Shown: positions 26,103 through 33,751 of the stretch, piece after piece | Layout of the letters: each line of letters opens with the position of its first letter | Numbering within the stretch: position 1 is the first letter of the stretch | NCBI RefSeq assembly: GCF_025398195.1 | Contig: NZ_JAODNV010000009.1 | Span: 124,001-188,000, forward strand | Reading direction: 5' to 3' | Length of the DNA stretch: 64,000 nt | Source: Chelativorans petroleitrophicus | GTDB taxonomy: Bacteria; Pseudomonadota; Alphaproteobacteria; Rhizobiales; Rhizobiaceae | Position numbers and translations under genes: made by a program | The notes under the pieces: model-generated | Seen by the model: only the letters and a program-made list of their open reading frames with translations | What the model was told of the DNA's origin: nothing | The model's database searches: none

Positions 26103-26825
26103 GTGCAGCAACAAGAGCTATACAAGTGCGGAGTTCCCGCTGCATGCATCTTCTGTGACGCACGGAGGAGAGGGATGTGCGGCGCGCTGGAGCCGCACCA
26201 GCTTGCGAAACTGTCGAAATATTCCGTCCGGAAGAACGCAAGCAGCGGAAAGGAACTCTATTCCGCGACCGACAGGACGGGCGGCTTCTCGAACATCCTT
26301 TCGGGCGTCGTCAAGCTCAGCAGAACGCTGTCGGACGGCCGCCAGCAGATCGTCGGCCTTCAGTTCCCACCGGATTTTCTGGGCCGCCCCTTCAAGTCCG
26401 GAAACGCCATCACGGCCGAGGCGGTGACGGAGGTCGTGCTCTGCTCGCTTCCGCAGGCTGCGGTGGAAAGGATGATAGCGGAATCGCCCAGCCTGGAGCA
26501 TCGGCTCTATGAGCAATCCCTGCGAGAGCTGGACGAAGCGCGCGAACTGATGGTGACGCTGGGGCGGAAGACAGCGGCGGAAAAGGTCGCGAGCTTTCTG
26601 ATAATGATCGCCCGGCACCTGGACCCGGCGAGCCAGGAGCGCAAGTCGACCGCCTTCGACCTGCCGCTCACGCGCATGGACATCGCCGATTATCTGGGCC
26701 TGACGATCGAAACCGTCAGCCGCCAGCTCACGCAGCTCAGAAGCGCGAACATCATTCAGATCGTCAACAAGCATCACATCATTGTTCCGAACCTGGCCCG
26801 CCTGGCTGCCCGGGCTGGAGATTAG
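26103..26825 (+). CDS. fnrN: Crp/Fnr-family regulator, FnrN type with N-terminal iron-sulfur cysteines
   Basis: This 240-residue regulator has an N-terminal cysteine cluster C-x2-C-x7-C in ACIFCDARRRGMCGAL, with a further Cys at position 9 and a central one in EVVLCSLP, the arrangement that ligates an oxygen-labile [4Fe-4S] cluster. A cyclic-nucleotide-like barrel follows, then an HTH with LTIETVSRQLTQLRSANII, whose E-x2-S-R recognises TTGAT half sites. The GTG start at 26103 is needed to include the cysteines. An in-frame ATG at 26175 has a much better ribosome site but would remove most of them. It probably activates the FNR boxes of this island. Confidence 0.88.
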   Translation: MQQQELYKCGVPAACIFCDARRRGMCGALEPHQLAKLSKYSVRKNASSGKELYSATDRTGGFSNILSGVVKLSRTLSDGRQQIVGLQFPPDFLGRPFKSGNAITAEAVTEVVLCSLPQAAVERMIAESPSLEHRLYEQSLRELDEARELMVTLGRKTAAEKVASFLIMIARHLDPASQERKSTAFDLPLTRMDIADYLGLTIETVSRQLTQLRSANIIQIVNKHHIIVPNLARLAARAGD

Positions 26826-27327
26826 GCATTGGCCATCCTCCGGCGAGCGGGAGAACGTGCTCGCGCTCGAATGCCACGTGACGCCGCACCGACCTGAAAA
26901 AGGTGCGCAGCATGAAACCCAACGCTTCGGGATTTTCGACCCCAGCCCCATGGCCTATAAAGAAAAGTCTCTCGGATATCTCTTCGGCCAGCGCCTCGTC
27001 TTCGACATGCTCCACGCGCAGACGTGCGAGCGTCCTTTGCCCTTCCACGCGAAAAGCGGCTTCCTTGCAGAACGCTGGATAGACAACGTCTTCCTCAAAG
27101 GCATGGGCCATCTGCAGGGCGGGAAGCAGCGTCTCCGCCATCCACAGGCACTGAGCCCTGTCGACAAGGCTGGGCAGACTGTCAGCAATCGCTTCAAGTG
27201 CTGTGCACAGGTCCAGCTTTATCCAGAAATGTGCGTTGCTTCCCTTGCACAACAGGCACCGCTGCGCCGCGCATCTGCTCGCGAAGGGGCAGCTTTCATA
27301 GGGGGCGTTGATCGGCGGCCAGGTCAA
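26779..27327 (-). CDS. hemerythrin-like (HHE) domain protein with N-terminal cysteine cluster
   Basis: This protein of about 182 residues is predicted all-helical. It carries iron-ligand motifs of hemerythrin-like proteins: H-x3-E in AHAFEEDVVYP, H-x3-E in VEHVEDE, and H...E-H in RRHVAFEREHVLP. The N-terminus has a separate cluster, CPFASRCAAQRCLLC (C-x5-C-x4-C-x2-C), which could bind metal. The start is uncertain: TTG at 27327 is the best candidate and has no clear ribosome site. It is convergent with fnrN, overlapping its 3' end by 47 bp, and follows hemN closely. Binding of O2 or NO, or iron storage, is an inference. Confidence 0.7.
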   Translation of the reverse strand: MTWPPINAPYESCPFASRCAAQRCLLCKGSNAHFWIKLDLCTALEAIADSLPSLVDRAQCLWMAETLLPALQMAHAFEEDVVYPAFCKEAAFRVEGQRTLARLRVEHVEDEALAEEISERLFFIGHGAGVENPEALGFMLRTFFRSVRRHVAFEREHVLPLAGGWPMPNLQPGQPGGPGSEQ

Positions 27328-27362
27328 GACGGACTCGTTGGTTCCGGAGGCTCTGCCATCAC

Positions 27363-28739
27363 CTAGACGGCAACCGAATGACGCGCATTGCCCTTGGCAA
27401 GATACGCATCGAAGCGGGCAGCGACGGCACGCACCAGCACCCGGGCCTCCGCCGGTATATGGTAAAGATCGCCGCTTTGGGTGATCAGGTCGGGTTCCTC
27501 CGCCGCCAGAGCTTCAGCTTCTGCGACGAGCCGGAGCCCGATCCCGCCGAAGCGGCTTTCCGCCTCCGCGCGCGAGAAGGCGAGATCGCACATGAGGCGT
27601 TCGATCACCCAGGCGCGGGCGCGGTCCTCCTCGGAGAGCGCGATGCCACGCGCGGTTGCAAGCCCGCCATTCTCCACCTGGCTGCTGTAGATGTTGATGG
27701 CCGGCGTATTCTGCGCGTAACCCTGCCTGAAACGCGAAACCGAGGACGGCCCGAGGCCGATCAGCGTCTCGCATCCGTCATCCGTGTAGCCCTGGAAATT
27801 GCGGCGCAGACGGCCGGCCCTTGCCGCAGCCGCAAGCGTATCGTCGGGCTTAGCGAAATGATCGAAGCCGATCGGCTGATAGCCCGCCTTTTCGATCAAC
27901 CCCCCCGCAAGCTGCTGCTGCGCCAGGCGCGCCTCGGGGCCAGGAAGCGCTGCTTCATCGATCATCGTCTGGTGCTTCTTGAACCAAGGCACATGCGCAT
28001 AGCCGAACAGCGCGATGCGGTCCGGCGAGAGAAGAAGCGCCTGGTCAATGGTTGACTCGAGGCTTTCCATTGTCTGATGAGGCAGGCCGTAAAGCAGATC
28101 GAGATTGAGCGAGCGAACACCGCGGGCGCGCACGCCTTCCACCACCGTCTGCGTCAGCGCGAAGCTTTGCTCGCGGTTGATCGCCTTCTGCACCTTGGGG
28201 TCGAAGTCCTGCACGCCGAGGCTCGCCCGTGTCATGCCGATCGCGGCGAAAGCATCGAGCCGGCCTTCATCCATATCGCTGGGATCGAGCTCGACACTGA
28301 TGTCGGCCTCTTCCACAAAGTCGAAGGCGCCGCGCAGGGCGGCATTGAGCGCAAGGACATCTTCCGGCTTCAGGATCGTGGGCGAGCCGCCGCCAAAATG
28401 CAGCGCGCGAACACGCGCGCCCCCGACCAGCCTTCCGACCGTGGCAATCTCCTGCCTGAGCGCTTCTAGGAAAGCGGCCACAGGCTCATAGCGCCGGGTC
28501 ATCTTCGTGTGGCAGGCGCAGAACCAGCAGAGCCGATCGCAGAAGGGAATGTGCACGTAAAGCGAGATCTCTTCCCCTGACTGCACCTGTCCCAGCCAGG
28601 CGCGGAATTCCGCAGCGCCCACGCCCGAATGAAAATGCGGAGCTGTCGGGTAGCTCGTATAGCGCGGCAAGGACGCTGAAATGCGCTGCTTCAAGCCTTT
28701 GGGCGCTATGCCGATCACCTGTTCGCCTGCTCTTTGCAT
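27363..28739 (-). CDS. hemN: oxygen-independent coproporphyrinogen III oxidase
   Basis: This 458-residue radical-SAM enzyme converts coproporphyrinogen III to protoporphyrinogen IX without oxygen. The cluster motif C-x3-C-x2-C-x-C is in IPFCDRLCWFCACHTK (near residue 68), preceded by RYTSYPTAPHF, which is diagnostic of bacterial HemN. GGGSPTIL is the SAM glycine motif. The ATG at 28739 follows AAAGGGGATTTCG; an earlier in-frame start at 28793 would cover the FNR box. The box TTGACGCGGATCAA ends 54 bp upstream of the ATG, a classic arrangement for anaerobic hemN. Confidence 0.95.
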   Translation of the reverse strand: MQRAGEQVIGIAPKGLKQRISASLPRYTSYPTAPHFHSGVGAAEFRAWLGQVQSGEEISLYVHIPFCDRLCWFCACHTKMTRRYEPVAAFLEALRQEIATVGRLVGGARVRALHFGGGSPTILKPEDVLALNAALRGAFDFVEEADISVELDPSDMDEGRLDAFAAIGMTRASLGVQDFDPKVQKAINREQSFALTQTVVEGVRARGVRSLNLDLLYGLPHQTMESLESTIDQALLLSPDRIALFGYAHVPWFKKHQTMIDEAALPGPEARLAQQQLAGGLIEKAGYQPIGFDHFAKPDDTLAAAARAGRLRRNFQGYTDDGCETLIGLGPSSVSRFRQGYAQNTPAINIYSSQVENGGLATARGIALSEEDRARAWVIERLMCDLAFSRAEAESRFGGIGLRLVAEAEALAAEEPDLITQSGDLYHIPAEARVLVRAVAARFDAYLAKGNARHSVAV

Positions 28740-28792
28740 CGAAATCCCCTTTGCTGTCAGCGCAAGATGTACACCGACAGCCGCACCGTGCA

Positions 28793-28806
28793 TTGACGCG
28801 GATCAA
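28793..28806. promoter_or_regulatory. FNR/FixK box upstream of hemN
   Basis: TTGACGCGGATCAA, a TTGAC-N4-ATCAA palindrome, lies 54 bp before the hemN ATG on the minus strand. hemN is a well-established FNR-regulon member in proteobacteria, which supports the call. Confidence 0.82.
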
Positions 28807-28910
28807 GGAAGGAGCATTTGATCAGGAATAATCATGGGCCGGCATAAGTAAGGCAGGAAGTTTTATCCGCGTCTTATCCAAATCTTCGCCTATACGCGGA
28901 AGCAAAATCG

Positions 28911-28924
28911 TTGACGCAGATCAA
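28911..28924. promoter_or_regulatory. FNR/FixK box in the hemN-carbamate kinase intergenic region
   Basis: TTGACGCAGATCAA is a TTGAC-N4-ATCAA box. It is nearer to the plus-strand carbamate kinase (ATG 29103, about 180 bp away) than needed for hemN, which has its own box. The 363-bp gap 28740-29102 holds these two boxes and no gene that I can support; the distance implies a leader of more than 100 nt for the kinase if this box drives it. Confidence 0.72.
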
Positions 28925-29102
28925 ACAGGCAAAAGCAGAATCTGGTAATCAAAAAAACAGGTATTGGCGAACCGGACGACGTGTAGGCAGCGAGGATTAA
29001 GCTTATACGCCTTATCGCGTCACGGCCGGCGTCATGGCCGCAACCGGAAGCCCGCATGCACACCATCAAGGCAGTGCTCGTTGCTACCGTAGGAGGCTGA
29101 AA

Positions 29103-30014
29103 ATGCGCGTCGTCGTGGCAATTGGCGGAAGCGCGCTGCTCAAACGGGGTCAGCCGATGACGGCGGAGGTGCAGCGCGCCAATGTGCGTGTGGCCGCGGA
29201 GGCGCTGGCCGATCTTGCCCGTGACCATGAGATCGTGGTCGCGCACGGCAACGGCCCGCAAGTGGGGCTGCTTGCGCTGCAGGCCGCCGCCTACAAGGGC
29301 GTCGAACCCTATCCGCTTGATATCATCAGTGCCGAGAGCGTCGGCATGATCGGCTATCTGCTCGAGCAGGAAATGGTAAACGCGATGCCGCCGGGCGCCC
29401 GCTGCGCCACGCTTCTCACCCAGATCGAGGTCGATCCGGACGATCCCGCCTTCAAAAGGCCGCGCAAGACGATCGGCCCGCTCTACGACGAGGTGGAAGC
29501 GCACCGGCTGCGCGACGAGAAGAAATGGCCCATGTGCGAGGAGAGTGCGGGCAACTGGCGCCGCGTCGTTCCTTCGCCCACGCCGCGCCGGATCATTGAG
29601 ATCGGGGTGATCCGGCTACTGGTCGAGGCGGGCGTTACCGTGATTTGTGCCGGGGGCGGGGGCATTCCCGTCGTCCGCAACTGCGACGGCGAGCTGGAAG
29701 GCGTCGAAGCCGTCATCGACAAGGATCACGCCGCCGGACTCCTTGCCTCGGAGGTGGAAGCCGATGCGTTCCTGATGCTCACGAATGTGGAGGCGGTCTT
29801 TTCGGATTGGGGCACGCCGGCTGAGCGTCCGATCCGCGAGACCACGCCCGTCGAACTTTCCGCCATGACCTTCGCCGCAGACTCCATGGGCCCGAAGGTG
29901 GAGGCCGCCTGCGCCTTTGCCGCAACGCGTGGAAAGATGGCCGGGATCGGCCGCCTGCAGGATGCGCGCGCCATCCTCGAAGGCCGGGCGGGCACCCGGG
30001 TGAGAGCAAGCTGA
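29103..30014 (+). CDS. arcC: carbamate kinase
   Basis: This 303-residue amino acid kinase-fold enzyme makes ATP from carbamoyl phosphate and ADP. Characteristic stretches are VVAIGGSALLKRGQ, VVAHGNGPQVGLLALQ, KTIGPLYD, RRVVPSPTPRRIIE and ICAGGGGIPVV, then VIDKDHAAGLLA. The ATG at 29103 follows TAGGAGGCTGAAA; an in-frame ATG at 29034 is less likely. No arginine deiminase, ornithine carbamoyltransferase or antiporter gene is nearby, so the source of carbamoyl phosphate is elsewhere. The FNR box at 28911 suggests induction under low oxygen for substrate-level ATP formation. Confidence 0.94.
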   Translation: MRVVVAIGGSALLKRGQPMTAEVQRANVRVAAEALADLARDHEIVVAHGNGPQVGLLALQAAAYKGVEPYPLDIISAESVGMIGYLLEQEMVNAMPPGARCATLLTQIEVDPDDPAFKRPRKTIGPLYDEVEAHRLRDEKKWPMCEESAGNWRRVVPSPTPRRIIEIGVIRLLVEAGVTVICAGGGGIPVVRNCDGELEGVEAVIDKDHAAGLLASEVEADAFLMLTNVEAVFSDWGTPAERPIRETTPVELSAMTFAADSMGPKVEAACAFAATRGKMAGIGRLQDARAILEGRAGTRVRAS

Positions 30015-30062
30015 GCAGGCCTTTCGAACGAACAGCGGAAATATCCGCAATCCGGCTGGCTC

Positions 30063-30905
30063 CTAATGCGCCATGAAAAGAACTGTCGGGACGTCATCCA
30101 GCAGCGAGCGGGTGACGCCGCCGAGTAAATCCTGGCGGAAGCGCGAATGAACGAAGGCACCCATGACCAGCATGTCAATCTGCTCGTCCGCCACGAACAT
30201 TCGCATTCTGGCCGCGGCATCGCCGCGGATCGCGGCCAGCGTCTCGCTGCGCGGCTCGTGGATGCCATGCTGGATGAGATAGGTGGCGAGATCGGCGCCA
30301 GGGGCCATCCGCGACAGATCCTTTTCCCCCGTCACGGTGAGAATGAACACCTTCGCCGCCTTCTTCAGGAAAGGGAGCGCGCTTGAGACGGCGCGCGCGG
30401 CGCGGCTGCTGCCGTCCCATGCCACGGCGATGCGATCCGGCGGCGCGTTTCCACCGGTCTTCGGCACGACCAGCAGAGGCCTGCCGCCTTCGAAGAGCGC
30501 ATCCTCGATCGCGTTCTTCTGCGCGAAATCCTGGCCCTCTGAGGCATCGAGAACGGCGAGGTCGTTCACGCGCGCCAGACGCACGAACCGGCCCGTGCGG
30601 GTCTCCAGCGGAGACATGGTGTGCTCGGCCATGCAGGCCACGCCCGCCTTTCTCACGAATGCGCCGGCATCCTGAGCCGTCTGCCTACTGATGTCCTCGA
30701 GGCGCTGTATCTCCTCCCTCAGGAAGCCCGCAGCGACACCCCCCGTGCGGGTGATCGGCATGTAAAAGGCAGGCGGAAGCACGCATACCGTGAGGCAGGC
30801 TCCATATTCCTTGGCGAGTTCGATAGCGTAGGTGAGGGCAGGGGAGGGTGCGAATTCCTCGCATGCCGCCATTCCCACGAGAATGCATTTCGGCTGGACT
30901 GTCAT
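30063..30905 (-). CDS. two-domain universal stress protein
   Basis: This 280-residue protein has two UspA-like halves. The second half has IAVAWDGSSRAARAVSSALPFL, typical of tandem Usp proteins, and ends MGAFVHSRFRQDLLGGVTRSLLDDVP, which includes the G-G-V-T-R-S ATP-site variant. The ATG at 30905 was chosen for its canonical N-terminus; a start at 31010 would overlap the upstream gene. It follows the next Usp gene in the same direction by 73 bp and is convergent with carbamate kinase. Confidence 0.9.
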   Translation of the reverse strand: MTVQPKCILVGMAACEEFAPSPALTYAIELAKEYGACLTVCVLPPAFYMPITRTGGVAAGFLREEIQRLEDISRQTAQDAGAFVRKAGVACMAEHTMSPLETRTGRFVRLARVNDLAVLDASEGQDFAQKNAIEDALFEGGRPLLVVPKTGGNAPPDRIAVAWDGSSRAARAVSSALPFLKKAAKVFILTVTGEKDLSRMAPGADLATYLIQHGIHEPRSETLAAIRGDAAARMRMFVADEQIDMLVMGAFVHSRFRQDLLGGVTRSLLDDVPTVLFMAH

Positions 30906-30978
30906 AATTTCTGTCCTGGTTCGTTGGTCCCGCGCCTGACGCGCCTGGTCACGTTCGTGCTCCTGGAGCAGGCTGCGG

Positions 30979-31812
30979 CTAACGCGCCATGAAGACGGGC
31001 AGATCTGCATTGCCGATCATGGACCGCGTCACGCCCCCGAAGATGAGGTCGCGCAGCCGCGAGTGCCCGTAGGCGCCGATGACGATCATGTCGGCCGCCG
31101 TGTCGACCGCGTGCGTGCGCAGCGCGTCGGCAACCGGCTGGCCGCCGCTCGGAAGCCTATCGACAACCGCCTTTACGCCGTGGCGCGCGAGATAGGCGGC
31201 AATGTCCGCTCCGGGCTCGATCTGCAGCCCGTCTTCCCTGCCGCGCGGATCGACCATCGCTATATGGACCTCCTCGGCTCCCGCCAGCAACGGAAGAGCC
31301 TCATGCACGGCGCGGCTCGCTTCCAGTCCGCCGTCCCAGCCGACAAGCACCCGCTTCGGCCTGACGGTGGGACGCTTGCCGTCCGGGACAAACAGCACCG
31401 GAATCTGCGCCTGATAGAGAGCGCCTTTAAGGACTGGCGTTCTCAGATTGTCATCCGCAGCGAGCACGGGGCCGATCACCGTTAGGTCGGCACATCGGGC
31501 GCGATGGCCCACCGCCTCGTCGATCCACGCCCTGTCGAGATACTCCCCGCCGACATCGGCGGAGAGCTGCGTGACGGCCAGCAGGGCTTTCACCTCCTCC
31601 ACGCGCTCACGCAGCCGTTCGATGTCTTCCTGGCGCTCCTCGAGCCAGGCCGCATTGACGACGGCCGCGTATTCGGACGCCGGAGGCGGTGCGGAAATGG
31701 CAAGGACGAGCACTGCCAGATGCGCCTCCGCTTCGCGGGCCAGTTCGATCGCCAGGATCAAATCGCCGTCGGAATGATCGACGCCGATCACGCTGAGCAC
31801 CGTCTTGATCAT
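30979..31812 (-). CDS. two-domain universal stress protein
   Basis: This 277-residue protein has an N-terminal UspA half (VLSVIGVDHSDGDLILAIELAREAEAH) and a C-terminal half (RVLVGWDGGLEASRAVHEALPLL... IGAYGHSRLRDLIFGGVTRSMI). It is paralogous to the downstream gene; together they form a two-gene Usp operon. An imperfect FNR box (31881) lies 69 bp upstream and a perfect one (31914) about 100 bp upstream, so it is probably induced by the Fnr-type regulator. Usp proteins are known FNR/FixK targets in rhizobia and pseudomonads. Confidence 0.91.
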   Translation of the reverse strand: MIKTVLSVIGVDHSDGDLILAIELAREAEAHLAVLVLAISAPPPASEYAAVVNAAWLEERQEDIERLRERVEEVKALLAVTQLSADVGGEYLDRAWIDEAVGHRARCADLTVIGPVLAADDNLRTPVLKGALYQAQIPVLFVPDGKRPTVRPKRVLVGWDGGLEASRAVHEALPLLAGAEEVHIAMVDPRGREDGLQIEPGADIAAYLARHGVKAVVDRLPSGGQPVADALRTHAVDTAADMIVIGAYGHSRLRDLIFGGVTRSMIGNADLPVFMAR

Positions 31813-31880
31813 TGTCAGGTTCTCCTAGGACAGGAACCGTCCGCCCTGATGCTTTTTACGCCCGGCGAAGGGGAGGCGAA

Positions 31881-31894
31881 TTGCGCTGGATCAA
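31881..31894. promoter_or_regulatory. imperfect FNR-like box upstream of the Usp operon
   Basis: TTGCGCTGGATCAA has one good half site (ATCAA) and one mismatched half (TTGCG). It lies 69 bp from the minus-strand usp ATG. It could serve usp while the better box at 31914 serves the divergent gene, or be chance. Confidence 0.4.
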
Positions 31895-31913
31895 CCGCCT
31901 TCATCAAAATTGA

Positions 31914-31927
31914 TTGACGCTGGTCAA
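31914..31927. promoter_or_regulatory. FNR/FixK box upstream of the 129-residue protein gene
   Basis: TTGACGCTGGTCAA is a perfect inverted repeat TTGAC-N4-GTCAA. It ends 59 bp before the ATG at 31986, a suitable distance for activation, and also lies in the divergent promoter of the Usp operon. Confidence 0.72.
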
Positions 31928-31985
31928 GGAATGAAGCTCGGCAAGGTGCGAAGGTGGCAGCAATCACCGCTCAAGGAGAGACGCC

Positions 31986-32375
31986 ATGGAAACGGCCAAA
32001 AGAAAGCCCGGAAAGAACTTCCGTCATGTCCGGATGGAGCTCGCGCGCGAGAGGGAGCACCCCCAGGGCAACAGCGCCTACGGATACGATCTCGTTGTTC
32101 CGCTCGGCCCGGACGGCAGCCTCGATTCCATGGAGTGGGCGAAGCACCAGGCGGATTGCCGCGTGCGCCGCTTCCGGCCTGGCGAGAAGGATCAGATCGG
32201 AAGGTTACGTCGCAAGCCTGGCGGTCAATGGTATTTCGACTATGGCGAGGGCGAGGACGACGACGAGATCGGCTTCCGCCTAAGCGACGAGCGTTTCGTG
32301 CCGGGCGAATATGTCTCGATCAACAGCGACGGGAAGATGCGCACCTACCAGATCAAGCTCGTTGAGCCGGTCTGA
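31986..32375 (+). CDS. conserved-looking hypothetical protein, FNR-box controlled
   Basis: I do not recognise this 129-residue soluble protein. It is rich in charged residues, with a basic N-terminus (METAKRKPGKNFRHVRMELARE), a middle with a tryptophan and a single cysteine (SMEWAKHQADCRVRRFRPGE), a WYFDYGEGEDDDEIGF acidic stretch and a beta-rich end (FVPGEYVSINSDGKMRTYQIKLVEPV). No signal peptide or membrane segment is visible. A strong ribosome site (AAGGAGAGACGCC), high-GC codon use and the FNR box upstream say it is real and low-oxygen induced. Function unknown. Confidence 0.8.
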   Translation: METAKRKPGKNFRHVRMELAREREHPQGNSAYGYDLVVPLGPDGSLDSMEWAKHQADCRVRRFRPGEKDQIGRLRRKPGGQWYFDYGEGEDDDEIGFRLSDERFVPGEYVSINSDGKMRTYQIKLVEPV

Positions 32376-32409
32376 GGCCGCAGTTTTCCGTTGATGCCGA
32401 CTGGCCGGT

Positions 32410-33693
32410 TTAACTCGCCGTCATCCGCAGGAACTCGAGCACCATAGCTGCCGTCCAGGTGAAGCGGCGGCCGCCACAAGGCTCGCCGGTCATCGGATCG
32501 TAATATTCGGCAAAGCCCGATTGCGTGATGAGATCGAGGCTCGAGCGCGTGATGCGCTCCGCGATGGCGGTTTCGCCCCGCGCCTGCAGGCCGTCGACGA
32601 TCATGTAGTTGATGACGAGCCAGACCGGCCCGCGCCAATAGCGCTTAGATTCGAAGCGCAGATCGGCGGGATCGTGCGAGGGCACGATGAATTTCGCTGC
32701 CGCAGCCTGCCTTTCGATCGTACGCGCGATCTCGCGCGCACGATCGTCGGGAATTTGGGCAAAGACCGGCAGGATGCCGCCGATCGAGGCGCTTTCGACA
32801 AGCTTGCCTGTGGTCCGGTCCCGGCAGAGATACTGCCCATGCCGTACGCTCCAAAGGCTTTCCAGGGCGGCAAGCCCGGCGGAAACGCGCTCGCGGTTGG
32901 CCACGGCGATCTCCGCTTCGCCCAGGGTATCGGCAAGGTCCGCCAGATCGGCAGAGGAGCGGATCAGGATGGCATTGAAGCCCGGATCGACGATCTGGAA
33001 GGGCGAGGCGTCGTGAAGCTTCGCATTGTCCCAGCCGAGGCTCCGGAAATGCTGCACTAGCCAGAGATAGCGCTCATATTGCTCCTTGGTTGGGCGATGC
33101 GCCGGGTCGGCATGCTGAAGGTCCCGCCGGGTGAAGGGCATGATGCCTTCGGTCGGCACGCGCTCGAAGGCCTCGTCCCAGTCGATGGAGTTGTCGCGGC
33201 CCGCCTCCCAGGGATGAAGGATCGCGACAAGACCTTCCCCTTTGGGATCGCGGTTTGCGTAGAACCAGCGGTGCCAGGCCTCGATCTTCGGTAGAAGGGC
33301 CTTCGCGCGCCGCGCCGCCATTCCCCTGTCGGCCGCGCGCTCATAGAGGCGCTTCACGGCGAAGCCCGCCACTGCAGGCTGGGTGATGCCGGACGTGGCC
33401 ACCGGCCGGTTTGTCCCCCAGACATCGGGGCCGGGGAAATAGCCGTCCGAATAAACGTGGAAGACGATGTGCGGCACCATACCGTCCGGCCACTGATGCG
33501 CAAAAAGCGTCTCGATTTCGGTCCAGGCGCGTTCTTCGTCGTAATGGCTCTGGCCAATGGCGGTAAAGCAGGAATCCCAGTTCCACTGGAAGGGATAGAG
33601 CCCCTTGGTGGGTACAGTATAGCCGCCCTGGTCGTTCTCCTTCAGAACCTCCACGGCGTGGTCGAAGATCTTCGATGGATCGATGGTGCTCAT
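32410..33693 (-). CDS. GH63-like glycoside hydrolase (mannosylglycerate hydrolase MGH1-like)
   Basis: This 427-residue (alpha/alpha)6-barrel hydrolase has QWNWDSCFTAIG near the start, WEAGRDNSIDWDEAF with the likely general-acid Asp, KRYWRGPVWLVINYM, and FAEYYDPMTGEPCGG followed by FTWTAA with the likely base Glu. These match the MGH1/GH63 group that acts on glucosyl- or mannosylglycerate and on short alpha-glucosides. No signal peptide, so it acts in the cytoplasm on an imported sugar. It is the last gene of the sugar ABC operon, 58 bp after the ATPase gene. Confidence 0.85.
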   Translation of the reverse strand: MSTIDPSKIFDHAVEVLKENDQGGYTVPTKGLYPFQWNWDSCFTAIGQSHYDEERAWTEIETLFAHQWPDGMVPHIVFHVYSDGYFPGPDVWGTNRPVATSGITQPAVAGFAVKRLYERAADRGMAARRAKALLPKIEAWHRWFYANRDPKGEGLVAILHPWEAGRDNSIDWDEAFERVPTEGIMPFTRRDLQHADPAHRPTKEQYERYLWLVQHFRSLGWDNAKLHDASPFQIVDPGFNAILIRSSADLADLADTLGEAEIAVANRERVSAGLAALESLWSVRHGQYLCRDRTTGKLVESASIGGILPVFAQIPDDRAREIARTIERQAAAAKFIVPSHDPADLRFESKRYWRGPVWLVINYMIVDGLQARGETAIAERITRSSLDLITQSGFAEYYDPMTGEPCGGRRFTWTAAMVLEFLRMTAS

Positions 33694-33751
33694 ATGAGAA
33701 TTCTCTTGTTATCCGTTGTCGCGGCCCTGCGGGGCCGGTGAAGGGTGTCGT

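Noticed and set aside
30036-30049. GCGGA/TCCGC hairpin between the convergent carbamate kinase and Usp genes
   Set aside because: Five base pairs with a four-base loop and no T run; not enough for a terminator call.
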